DNA from: an uncultured Nitrosomonas sp.
GTDB taxonomy: Bacteria; Pseudomonadota; Gammaproteobacteria; Burkholderiales; Nitrosomonadaceae
NCBI RefSeq assembly: GCF_902826915.1
Contig: NZ_CADEGP010000024.1
Location: 1 to 37,241 of the forward strand
Reading direction: 5' to 3'
Length of the DNA: 37,241 bases
Below the pieces are notes generated by a model. The model made no database searches and was not told the origin of the DNA. It was given only the letters and a program-made list of their open reading frames with translations. The position numbers and the translations under genes are program-made. Of this stretch, positions 1 to 8,022 are shown piece by piece. Within the stretch, counting starts at the first letter, position 1, and each line of letters begins with the position of its first letter.

Positions 1-631
1 AGGCTACACCGCTTTCTCCTCACTTGTCATACACCAGAAATAATCATAGCTCGGATTAAAGGGGTGAGCCGCAGACGAGGCTTTGTGATTACGACTCATC
101 GCAATAAGCATGACCGGCCCGCACCGGATTTGGTGCAACGTCATTTCAAGGCAGCTAGCATCAATCATCAATCAACTATGGGTAGTGGGCTGGTCTTTCG
201 GTGAAACCATGACAGCAAATCTGGTGATCAGTGCGTTGAACATGGCGTTAATCACCCGTAAACCGGGTAAAGTAATTCATCATAGCGATCAGGGCAGTCA
301 ATACACCCGTGTTGAGTTCGGCAAGCGATGCAGGGAAATGGGTGTGCGTCCCTCCATGGGCAGTGTGGGTGATGCTTACGACAATGCGATGGCTGAAAGC
401 TTTTTTGCCAGCCTAGAATGTGAATTGATCGACAGGCGCTCCTGGAAAAACAAAACTGAAGCAAGGCTAGCCATATTTACCTGGATCGAGTCATGGTACA
501 ACCCAACTCGCAGGCATTCTGGGCTGGGATACTTATCACCCAGCAATTTTGAGAGAAAACTGAATGAGAAAAATCAAATCGCGATAAACTGCAATCCGCT
601 TTCGCAGGTCGAGACTCTCTCGACTCCATGA
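1..631 (+). pseudogene. IS3-family transposase OrfB, frameshifted and internally deleted
   Basis: Frame 1 from the window edge reads as the usual pre-catalytic part of OrfB (ARIKGVSRRRGF, then RPAPDLVQRHF) and ends at a stop near base 200. Frame 2 (110-631) carries the rest: NQLWV, VGWSFGETM, HSDQGSQY, GSVGDAYDNAMAESFF and the YNPTRRHSGLGYLSP tail. A tandem 7-base duplication at 160-173 accounts for the frame change. In family members NQLWV is followed by about 25-30 residues beginning ADITY before the VGW block; here LWV joins VGW directly, so the segment with the first catalytic aspartate is gone. The second aspartate (Asp60 of the frame 2 ORF) and glutamate (Glu96) remain with the normal 35-residue spacing. 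The gene cannot encode an active DDE transposase. Confidence 0.88.
160..173 (+). repeat. 7-base tandem duplication (ATCAATC x2) causing the transposase frameshift
   Basis: ATCAATC occurs at 160-166 and again at 167-173. Removing one copy restores a continuous reading through SINQLWV and joins the frame 1 and frame 2 halves of OrfB. The duplication is therefore the likely inactivating frameshift. Confidence 0.75.
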
Positions 632-637
632 AAAGAA

Positions 638-662
638 TGTCCGTCAAATTGGGACAACTCCA
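638..662 (+). repeat. Putative right terminal inverted repeat of the IS3-family element
   Basis: The 25 bases start TGTCCGTC, continue through an AATTGGGAC core and end ACTCCA, directly after the OrfB stop at 629-631. Position, length and the terminal CA fit an IS3-family right end. The left repeat is outside the window, so the match cannot be confirmed here. Confidence 0.6.
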
Positions 663-721
663 CTTTACTTCTCGTAGCAGGAAGTGGCACTCTACGCGTT
701 TGATCTTTCTGGAAAGATGGA

Positions 722-2470
722 ATGCGCTGGGTGGATATAAAATCGCTATATTTTTCTGTTCTGTGTCTTTACGGCGTATTAACTCATGCCAGCGATCCCA
801 TCATTGCGCCCGAGACTGCCAGTGGCTTTGGCGCGATTAAGTCGGGCAACTACAGTAAAGCGATGGCGGTCACTGCCAATCCACACGCCAGCCGGGCTGC
901 TGCTAAGATTCTACGCCAGGGCGGTTCCGCGGTTGATGCCGCCATTGCCGCGCAATTGGTGCTGGGTCTTGTCGAACCACAGTCCTCAGGGATTGGCGGA
1001 GGTGCATTTATGCTACATTGGCGAGCAAGAGATGGTGAACTGGTCGCCTGGGATGGCCGGGAAATTTCGCCTGCATCAGTGTCAGAGACTCATTACTTGA
1101 ATGCCGATGGCGAGCCGATGGATTTCTTTAGTGCTGTTATTGGTGGTCATTCGGTAGGTGTGCCTGGTGTTTTGGCAATGCTGGAGGCCAGCCACAAGGA
1201 GCATGGCAAGCTACCATGGGCAAACTTATTCCAGCCCGCTATTATTCTAGCTGAGCAAGGTTTTGCCATTTCTGAACGGTTGCATATTTTGCTCAGCCGC
1301 ATGCCTAAAGTGGCGGTGAATCCGCAAATCCGTAATTATTTTTACAGCCAGACTGAAACAGATTGGCAACCCAAGGCCGAAGGGAGTCTGCTGAGAAATC
1401 CAGCCTACGCACAAACGCTACGACGGCTTGCCACCCTTGGTGCCGCCGATTTTTATCGGGGCGAGTTGGCTAAACAGATCGTCCAGGCGGTGAAGCATGA
1501 TCCCAACCGAGCCGGTCACCTCAGTTTCTCGGATATGGCCGCGTATCAACCGGAAAAACACGAAGCCGTTTGCGGACAGTTCCAGATTTACCGTATTTGC
1601 GGCGCTCCACCGCCATCCTCCGGAGGTATCACGGTACTGGCGATTCTTGGTCTGTTGGAGGCTTACGAAATCCGCTATGGCGAGCATGCCGACTGGCAGC
1701 ACGGTTTTATTGAGGCCTCCAAGCTGGCATTTGCTGACCGTAACGCCTATGTGGGAGATCCTGCTTTTGTCAATGTTCCCACTCGCGGCATGATCAATCG
1801 CGATTATCTTCAACAACGCGCGAAGTTGATCAGTAACAACACGGTACTTGGCACCGTGAATGCCGGCTTACCGCCAGGTGCCGAACCTCGCCTTAGCAGC
1901 GATTCACCAGAACTTCCTTCCACCACGCATTTGAGCATTGTCGATGCCGAGGGTAATGTAGTAAGTATGACCAGCAGTATTGAGACCGCCTTCGGTTCGC
2001 GAATCATGGTCGGCGGCTTTTTATTGAACAATCAGCTTACTGATTTCTCCTTTACGCCAAAAAATATCGATGGTGCACTGGTCGCCAATCGCATCCAGCC
2101 TAGTAAGCGCCCACGCTCATCGATGGCGCCAACCATTGTTTTTAAAGATGGTAGAGCGCTATTGGCGATTGGTAGCCCCGGCGGCACAAGGATCATAAAC
2201 TATGTTGCTGGCAGTCTTTATCGAATTTTAGCCAAGAAATTACCTGTAGCCGAAGCCATTGCCGACGGACATCTTGTTGCCATGGGATATGATGTGGAGA
2301 TGGAACGCGGTCGCGCCGATAATTCAACACTGGCACGACTGCGCGAACAAGGCCATCACATTACGTTAAAAGATCAAACCAGCGGCTTGCACGTGATTCT
2401 TATCGACGCAAAAACCGGACTCGAAGGCGGTGCAGATCCTCGTCGTGAGGGTGAAATTAATGGTTTTTAA
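722..2470 (+). CDS. ggt: Gamma-glutamyltransferase (glutathione hydrolase) proenzyme
   Basis: This is a 582-residue Ntn-hydrolase that cleaves the gamma-glutamyl bond of glutathione and transfers the glutamyl group to water or an amino acid. The first ~23 residues are hydrophobic and end THASDP, consistent with a signal peptide and a periplasmic enzyme. Family proenzymes cut themselves before a threonine; here PSTTHLSIVD places it at Thr401, giving a ~400-residue large and ~182-residue small subunit. Other matching blocks are DGREISP (Arg113, glutamate binding), NNQLTDFS (436-443), RPRSSMAPTIV (463-473) and the oxyanion GSPGG (484-488). A weak GGAAAG ribosome site at 711-716 supports the ATG. 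The start lies only 59 bases after the IS end, so any native promoter may have been displaced. The gene itself looks intact. Confidence 0.94.
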   Translation: MRWVDIKSLYFSVLCLYGVLTHASDPIIAPETASGFGAIKSGNYSKAMAVTANPHASRAAAKILRQGGSAVDAAIAAQLVLGLVEPQSSGIGGGAFMLHWRARDGELVAWDGREISPASVSETHYLNADGEPMDFFSAVIGGHSVGVPGVLAMLEASHKEHGKLPWANLFQPAIILAEQGFAISERLHILLSRMPKVAVNPQIRNYFYSQTETDWQPKAEGSLLRNPAYAQTLRRLATLGAADFYRGELAKQIVQAVKHDPNRAGHLSFSDMAAYQPEKHEAVCGQFQIYRICGAPPPSSGGITVLAILGLLEAYEIRYGEHADWQHGFIEASKLAFADRNAYVGDPAFVNVPTRGMINRDYLQQRAKLISNNTVLGTVNAGLPPGAEPRLSSDSPELPSTTHLSIVDAEGNVVSMTSSIETAFGSRIMVGGFLLNNQLTDFSFTPKNIDGALVANRIQPSKRPRSSMAPTIVFKDGRALLAIGSPGGTRIINYVAGSLYRILAKKLPVAEAIADGHLVAMGYDVEMERGRADNSTLARLREQGHHITLKDQTSGLHVILIDAKTGLEGGADPRREGEINGF

Positions 2471-2698
2471 TTAACTGCTGACAACAATAAAATCAAAGAT
2501 AGTAGTCGATGAAACAGGCCCGATTCCCTCAATGTGAAGTGCCCGAGCAACCGCAGCAAAACGCCGTACGAACAAAATAGTGTGTTGTTTGAATGTCGAG
2601 TCCCTGATAGGATGGTTCAGAACACTAAGAAAAGAAATATAAATTGAGTTTAATCCCATTGTTCGGGTTTTCTGTGCGCATCATCGGAGACAATAATT

Positions 2699-4111
2699 AT
2701 GAATGAAACACTGGATGTGATCATCGTTGGGGCGGGTAGCGCAGGCTTATCTGCGTTGCGGGAGGTACGAAAACACACTGATCGCTTTGTGATTATCAAT
2801 GATGGGCTCTGGGGCACTATCTGCGCTCGAGTTGGCTGTATGCCATCCAAAGCGCTGATTGAGGCGGCTAATGCCTTCCATCGTCGCGATACTTTTGAAG
2901 AATTCGGCATTCGCGGCTCTGACCAGCTCACAATGGACATCCCTACTGTGCTACAACGAGTGCGACGGCTACGCGATGACTTTGTCGCCAGCACGGTCAA
3001 AATAACAGATGATCTAGGCAAACGCGCTATTTCCGGGCGCGCACGCCTACTTGCTCCAGATAGACTGGAAGTCAATGGTAAGGAATTACGTGCGCACAAA
3101 ATTATTATTGCCACCGGATCACGTCCGATTGTCCCAGCACCATGGAATTCACTCGGTGATCGGTTACTCACGACAGATATCTTGTTTGAACAAAAAACGC
3201 TGCCTGCACATATGGCAGTGATAGGAATGGGTTCTATCGGTGCTGAGATGGCACAAGCGCTTTCTCGACTTGGTATTAAGGTAACAGCATTTGGTGGAAA
3301 TCAATTCGCTGGATTAACAGACCCACAGGTCATTACAACGGCGACAGATCTGTTAGGAAAAGAACTTCCTCTGCACATGGGAAATAAAGCCGAGTTGAAT
3401 CTCGTACACAAGGGTGTGCAGGTACGTGCCGGAAGCACCGAAGTGATCGTCGATTGTGTGCTTGCTGCGCTAGGGCGCCGCCCCAATATCGATAATCTGG
3501 GGTTAGAAACACTAGGCGTTCCGCTCGACCAGCATGGCATGCCATCGGTAAATCCAAGCACTATGCAGGTAGCCGACCTACCCATATTTTTGGCCGGCGA
3601 TGCAAATGACCAGGCACCGTTGCTGCATGAAGCTGCCGATGAAGGATACATTGCTGGACTCAATGCCATACGCTCTGATCCACTTTGTTTTACACGCCGG
3701 ACACCACTAGCCATTATTTTTACTGACCCAAATATAGCCATCGTAGGCAACCGCTTTCAGGCGCTCAATCCCGCAAAAACTTTGATTGGGGAGGTGCATT
3801 TTGACCGCCAGGGGCGTGCTCGGGTCGGCCAGAGGAATAAAGGCATTCAGCGCATTTATGCCGACGCGGAAAGTGGTCGGCTATTGGGTGCGGAAATGTG
3901 CGCGCCCGCTGGCGACCATATGGCGCATCTGCTGGCGTTAGCCATTGATCAATCGCTCACGGTACAGCAGCTACTGCGTTTGCCATTTTATCATCCGGTT
4001 CTGGAAGAAGGTCTGCGCACGGCGCTGCGAGCTCTGTCGGCGCAACTTCCTATTGTCAACAAATTCGATCTATCTATGTGCGGCACCTTCAATTCGGAGG
4101 CCCTTGATTGA
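2699..4111 (+). CDS. Dihydrolipoyl dehydrogenase-like FAD/NAD disulfide oxidoreductase
   Basis: This is a 470-residue class I pyridine nucleotide-disulfide oxidoreductase. An FAD-binding GAGSAGLSAL sits at residues 11-20. The redox cysteines are Cys42 and Cys47 in CARVGCMPSK, which differs from the CLNVGCIPSK of the E3 subunit of pyruvate dehydrogenase. A second nucleotide site, VIGMGSIGAEMA, follows, then the FAD-contacting FLAGDAND. The catalytic His-Glu pair of the C-terminal interface domain is kept (His432 and Glu437 in HPVLEE). The start has a GGAGA ribosome site about 8 bases upstream. No E1 or E2 dehydrogenase genes are nearby, so it is unlikely to be the main E3. The fold and disulfide chemistry are secure; the physiological substrate is not known from sequence. 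Confidence 0.88.
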   Translation: MNETLDVIIVGAGSAGLSALREVRKHTDRFVIINDGLWGTICARVGCMPSKALIEAANAFHRRDTFEEFGIRGSDQLTMDIPTVLQRVRRLRDDFVASTVKITDDLGKRAISGRARLLAPDRLEVNGKELRAHKIIIATGSRPIVPAPWNSLGDRLLTTDILFEQKTLPAHMAVIGMGSIGAEMAQALSRLGIKVTAFGGNQFAGLTDPQVITTATDLLGKELPLHMGNKAELNLVHKGVQVRAGSTEVIVDCVLAALGRRPNIDNLGLETLGVPLDQHGMPSVNPSTMQVADLPIFLAGDANDQAPLLHEAADEGYIAGLNAIRSDPLCFTRRTPLAIIFTDPNIAIVGNRFQALNPAKTLIGEVHFDRQGRARVGQRNKGIQRIYADAESGRLLGAEMCAPAGDHMAHLLALAIDQSLTVQQLLRLPFYHPVLEEGLRTALRALSAQLPIVNKFDLSMCGTFNSEALD

Positions 4112-4198
4112 AATCTTGCGAGGAACGTAATGATCGCCGTATGATAGTTTTGTCAGCAACGTTACACAGTTTGCAAAAGTCACTAGAAAAATGGAACA

Positions 4199-5095
4199 TT
4201 ACTGCAAGGGCGCTTGTGTCATCTGAATGACTGGCTGTGCACCTGTTTCTGATAGTAACACCGTCATCATGTTGGTTACCAGTGCGGCACGTTGATCGGA
4301 TGTCAATGAAACAATCTTCTTCTCTTCCAGATTTTTCAGTGCACCTTCGACCATACCCACTGCGCCATCTACCAGTCTCTGGCGCGCCATTACTACCGCC
4401 TCCGCCTGCTGCCGTCGAAGCATGGCGCTGGCAATCTCGGGGGCATAGGCAAGATGGGCAATCTTGGCCTCTTCAATCACGATTCCTGCAACTTCGACGT
4501 GCTGTTGAATTGATTCGCGTAACAACGCTGCAATAGCATCCAGATCAGTACGCAAACTTTTGCGCTGTTCTCCTTCAGTATCGTCGTATGCATGACTACT
4601 GGCCACTTGACGAACTGCCGACTCACTTTGAACCTGCAAGTAGTTGAACGTGCTTTCCACATCGAAAACTGCGCGTGCCGTATCCTGCACCCGCCAAGCG
4701 ATCACTGCGGCAATTTCAATCGGACTGCCACGCTCATCGTTGACTTTCAAAACAGGGGTATTCCAATTATTGATCCGAAGTGAAACCGGCGTTCGGTTAT
4801 AGAACGGATTGACCCAGAAAAAACCACTTTCGCTAACTGTCCCTGTATACTTACCGAAAAAAACCATCACGGCAGCTTGATTCGGCTCGAGTGTAAATAA
4901 ACCCTTAGCACAAAATAGCGTGACTGCCAGAAAAGAACCGCCTGCAAAAATTTTAACCGGACCTCCGGGTGTGGCCACAAGAAAAACACCCAACATGAAT
5001 CCAATCAATAAAACCACCAGCATGATCCATCCATTCGAACCGGAAATGATGAGTTCATCAGTACCAATCGCATTACTGCCTGATCTTTTGTTCAA
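4199..5095 (-). CDS. SPFH/band 7 domain membrane protein
   Basis: The protein is a stomatin/prohibitin-like membrane scaffold of about 298 residues. Two hydrophobic helices (about residues 23-41 and 49-67) precede the SPFH domain, recognisable from EPNQAAVMVFFGKYTG, GFFWVNPF and the VAGIVIEEAKIAHLAYAPEIA block. A Gln/Arg/Ala-rich helix (MLRRQQAEAVVMARQ) follows, typical of SPFH oligomerisation. No ATG fits the N-terminus. The TTG at 5095 is chosen because GAGGGGGAAG lies just upstream; the frame also extends to a TTG at 5125 with no ribosome site. SPFH proteins organise membrane microdomains and modulate proteases in other bacteria. There is no NfeD-type protease partner here, so the specific role is open. 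Confidence 0.88.
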   Translation of the reverse strand: MNKRSGSNAIGTDELIISGSNGWIMLVVLLIGFMLGVFLVATPGGPVKIFAGGSFLAVTLFCAKGLFTLEPNQAAVMVFFGKYTGTVSESGFFWVNPFYNRTPVSLRINNWNTPVLKVNDERGSPIEIAAVIAWRVQDTARAVFDVESTFNYLQVQSESAVRQVASSHAYDDTEGEQRKSLRTDLDAIAALLRESIQQHVEVAGIVIEEAKIAHLAYAPEIASAMLRRQQAEAVVMARQRLVDGAVGMVEGALKNLEEKKIVSLTSDQRAALVTNMMTVLLSETGAQPVIQMTQAPLQ

Positions 5096-5272
5096 GACTC
5101 TTCCCCCTCGGTATTTTTCAAACAAGCTAAATGGTGTAAAAGTTTATTTCAAGAGTATTATCTATCTAAACTAAGTAGCAAAATGTAACGAAGAAGCATT
5201 GTGCTGTCAAACTCGGCCAATCGCTGGAAAGGCTCTTATTTTAGAAGAAATAAATCTGGCATGATTTCGCAA

Positions 5273-5317
5273 AGAAAAAAGCACAATGCACCCGCTCTCG
5301 GGATCGCGGGTGCATTG
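5273..5317 (-). terminator. Rho-independent terminator of the lipoprotein gene
   Basis: A perfect 12-base inverted repeat (5284-5295 and 5306-5317) with a 10-base loop lies just after the stop of the minus-strand gene ending at 5348. Read on the minus strand, the stem is followed by a T-rich run (complement of 5273-5280). It should end transcription before the SPFH gene. Confidence 0.85.
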
Positions 5318-5347
5318 CATGGTACAAAATTTCACTATAAAACTTAA

Positions 5348-6622
5348 CTAGGGTTTCAACTTCAACATCATGGGCTGCAAACGTTTGATTGTAGAGGGAG
5401 CGATCAGATCCTTTGTCTGCAATGATTTAATTGCCGATGCCGGAGCACAATTGGTCACTTCCACCAACTTCACCACCAGTGGATTAAAGGTAACGTCTAC
5501 GCCGGTATAACTACCCGCATCATCACCACTGCGATCGCCACGGAATTTGAACTCTTTGACCGGCCCGTTCGGACCACCACCTTGACGATCATCGTTATGA
5601 TCGGTGTCGACATAATGCGCTGTGCTTTCCGCGCTGTTAACTATACTATCGATACGCCAGCCTGGTGGTGCCGTATAGTAAGTATCAGTGCGCTCACCTT
5701 CTGCTGTGGTCCAATCGCTACGTGTTTCCTGAGCCTTCATCCAAAGCCGGAAGTTTACGTGCGTGCCTTCATTGCTCCAACGTGCATTTGCCCATACTTC
5801 CGGACCATTCCCATTAAATTCTTTATCACCACGAGTATGAGGCGGTGTAAAAGATAAATAAGTATCACGCGCATATGTTTCTGTTTTTTCCCGGCATACT
5901 GGCGTAGCCGGTTGAATCACAGCGATACTGGAAATAGGACGATTTTCCCATTCCAAAGTCAGGCGATCGCTGGCACTGGATACTGGAACCCCATTTGCAC
6001 CGAGATTGAGCGTCATATGGTAGTGAGTCAATCGATCAAGCTTGGAAGAAACATCCATTGCGCCCGACTTATTGTGTAATGTCACCTTGATAGTTGTCGT
6101 GTCAAAATCATAACCGAAAAACTCCAGCTTGTTACGACGGCTTACATCCAGTGCCATATCCACAGCGGCAGGAACCACGTGGCATAACGCTGGTTCAACC
6201 GAAGGTATCGCTTGATGCAGCAGTCGTGAGCGAATTCGCGCTAAAGCCTGACGCACACGCGAACCGATAAAATCTATATTACAGCGCAACTCATTTCCCG
6301 TAGCCGCCACACTGCGGTTGAGCAGATCCGAAACCTCGTTGCGTACCGTGGATTGGGCTTCATCGGTCAATTTTGTCGTAGCATCTTGCAATACCGACTG
6401 CCAGGAAGCAGAATTCCGGTCTAAGGCATCAATCGCGCTATCTAACGTAGCTACGGTATCTCCGGCCACATCACTTACTTTATCTGTCAATTTGTCGATT
6501 TTATCGCCGATACTGCAGCCCGAGATCAAAATCAATACAAACGCAAGCAACCATAGTAATAACTTTGGAATTCCAATGTCTGTTTGGGATGAGTGTGAAA
6601 AAGATATTGTAGTTTTTGTCAT
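5348..6622 (-). CDS. Putative outer-membrane lipoprotein of unknown function
   Basis: This 424-residue protein is not recognised. A hydrophobic stretch (about residues 19-34) ends in a lipobox, ISGC, placing the lipidated cysteine at Cys36. Ser37 at +2 favours the outer membrane over retention in the inner membrane. Residues ~40-110 are predicted helical and rich in Asp, Ser and Thr (SDVAGDTVATLDSAIDALD), which would fit a coiled stalk. The remainder looks like a beta-rich globular domain with several Trp and Asn residues and four scattered cysteines (around 114, 147, 243 and 392) that could pair in the periplasm. The ATG has a good GGGAGA ribosome site. It stands alone: divergent from the OmpA/ExeA-like pair across a long gap, with its own terminator. 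Confidence 0.75.
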   Translation of the reverse strand: MTKTTISFSHSSQTDIGIPKLLLWLLAFVLILISGCSIGDKIDKLTDKVSDVAGDTVATLDSAIDALDRNSASWQSVLQDATTKLTDEAQSTVRNEVSDLLNRSVAATGNELRCNIDFIGSRVRQALARIRSRLLHQAIPSVEPALCHVVPAAVDMALDVSRRNKLEFFGYDFDTTTIKVTLHNKSGAMDVSSKLDRLTHYHMTLNLGANGVPVSSASDRLTLEWENRPISSIAVIQPATPVCREKTETYARDTYLSFTPPHTRGDKEFNGNGPEVWANARWSNEGTHVNFRLWMKAQETRSDWTTAEGERTDTYYTAPPGWRIDSIVNSAESTAHYVDTDHNDDRQGGGPNGPVKEFKFRGDRSGDDAGSYTGVDVTFNPLVVKLVEVTNCAPASAIKSLQTKDLIAPSTIKRLQPMMLKLKP

Positions 6623-7311
6623 GTTATTAATCTCCCAATAGGTAGTAGAACACTTTCGGATTTAGATTACATGAAGCAAACAACTTGTTGATATTTCATA
6701 AAAATACCGGTAACTAATGCGATAACGCCGCTTACTACTCGATACTAGAAGAATCACAGCCTATGAATTATCGTCGGTACAAATTAAGTACCTCATCCCG
6801 CTACAAGTGGTTATGAGAAACTCTAATACAAAAATAATAGAAATAACACTCTCCCCTAACCTGCCAATTTTGCATAACTATACTATATGCGTTGATGCTG
6901 CAACTTTGTGATGCAACAGCAATGATAAATGGCATCTCATACCATAACATCTTACTGTGGATACTTGCGTGACAAATCTCACACTGTAGCACTAAGAATT
7001 TGAATCTTCAGGAATAGATACTTTGATGCCTTCTATGACCGCCATGATAATATGACAATCTTATAGAACGGCATAGTTTATTGCCTCTATTAACCCGTTT
7101 AAATCCGAGTTTGTACGAGACAATGTTAACTTGCATCTTGTTGTACAGATTTTGAAGTGAACTAAATTGGAATTAAACTGCTTTTATCCATCAATGATTA
7201 ACCAAACTTATTTTATTCCCGTAAGCAAGACACCCTTCAATACGTTAAAATATTTGTGCATAAGTCCGTTACACTTGCTTAATTAACATATACTAAATCG
7301 AGTGCATTATC
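6623..7311. other. 689-base AT-rich intergenic gap between divergent genes
   Basis: No ORF with coding character, RNA gene or strong terminator is visible on either strand. The region must hold the promoters of the lipoprotein gene (leftward) and of the OmpA/ExeA-like pair (rightward), but no convincing -35/-10 pair at normal spacing was found. Its length is several times that of most gaps in this window. Confidence 0.6.
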
Positions 7312-8022
7312 ATGGTACGTTTCATTATTATTGGACTATCTTTTGTGTTTTTCAGTCTATCGGCTGTTGTTACGTTTAAAGCGCTGGAAATCCCGATCCA
7401 AGATACAATCTATCAAGGAAATTGGCCGGAAGCAATGCCACCTTCACTTGAGTCTTCTGCTGCACCTGAACCATCTTCGCTATCCGCACCTACTCCGGTA
7501 CCCGGCCTGGACAATTTGACCCATTCGCCCACATTCGAGGACAACAAAGTCGTTGCTGAGAATGTGGAAACAATAACCACACAGGATGAAAATCCAATTC
7601 CAGCAACGGAAGAAATTAATGAAGTCACACCTACTCCCGATACACTCGTTAAGCCTCGGATCTTAACCATATTCGATGGCAAAACATTTCGTTCCGGACA
7701 AGATATTATCCATGATGTCTCCTATTCAATGATTGAAGATTTAATTGAAGAAATATCAGCATTTTCAAACAATCGTATACTCATTGAAGGTCATACCGAC
7801 AACATTCCTACCGGAAAGATTAGCAGTGACAATATGGATTTATCTAGGCGTCGCGCTCGAGCCATCGCGAATATATTGATCTTGCATGGTGTACCCACGA
7901 CGCGAATATCTATTATTGGCTATGGTGACAAACGACCAATAGCTTCGAATGTCACAGAAGAAGGTAGAACAAAAAACCGTAGAGTCGAAGTAAAACTGAT
8001 GCCTCAGGAGGGAGCAAACTAA
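7312..8022 (+). CDS. Membrane-anchored OmpA-like peptidoglycan-binding protein
   Basis: This 236-residue protein has three parts. Residues ~3-22 form one hydrophobic helix without a lipobox or clear cleavage site, so it is probably an inner-membrane anchor. Residues ~35-110 form a Pro-, Ser- and Glu-rich linker. Residues ~113-233 are an OmpA C-terminal domain with LIEGHTDN, MDLSRRRARAIANIL, ISIIGYGDKRPI and KNRRVEVKL, including the Asp and Arg positions that bind diaminopimelate in peptidoglycan. There is no good ribosome site before the ATG. Its TAA shares a base with the ATG of the next gene, so the two are almost certainly co-translated. An anchored OmpA domain with a long linker is also seen in MotB-like stators and Tol/Pal-type links, but there is no MotA or TolQR partner here. 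Confidence 0.85.
   Translation: MVRFIIIGLSFVFFSLSAVVTFKALEIPIQDTIYQGNWPEAMPPSLESSAAPEPSSLSAPTPVPGLDNLTHSPTFEDNKVVAENVETITTQDENPIPATEEINEVTPTPDTLVKPRILTIFDGKTFRSGQDIIHDVSYSMIEDLIEEISAFSNNRILIEGHTDNIPTGKISSDNMDLSRRRARAIANILILHGVPTTRISIIGYGDKRPIASNVTEEGRTKNRRVEVKLMPQEGAN

Larger units (their letters stand above)
1..662 (+). mobile_element. 3' remnant of an IS3-family insertion sequence
   Basis: The window opens inside an IS3-type element. It contains the damaged end of the transposase gene, and bases 638-662 look like the right terminal inverted repeat, ending in CA as IS3-family elements do. The left end and orfA lie outside the window, so the full size is unknown. The element ends 59 bases before the ggt start codon. 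No target-site duplication can be checked because the other end is missing. Confidence 0.8.

Noticed and set aside
1418..1816. 132-codon minus-strand frame inside ggt
   Set aside because: It is a shadow of a strongly supported gene, with no ribosome site or recognisable motif.
2471..2659. 62-codon minus-strand frame between ggt and the lpd-like gene
   Set aside because: No ribosome site or known motif; it abuts the ggt stop by chance. A decayed gene fragment cannot be excluded.
2650..3171. 173-codon minus-strand frame over the lpd-like gene
   Set aside because: It is a low-complexity Ser/Arg-rich shadow of the plus-strand gene.
7269..7296. TTACAC and TACTAA as a promoter for the OmpA/ExeA-like pair
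   Set aside because: The predicted start would leave a leader of about eight bases, and neither box is close to consensus.
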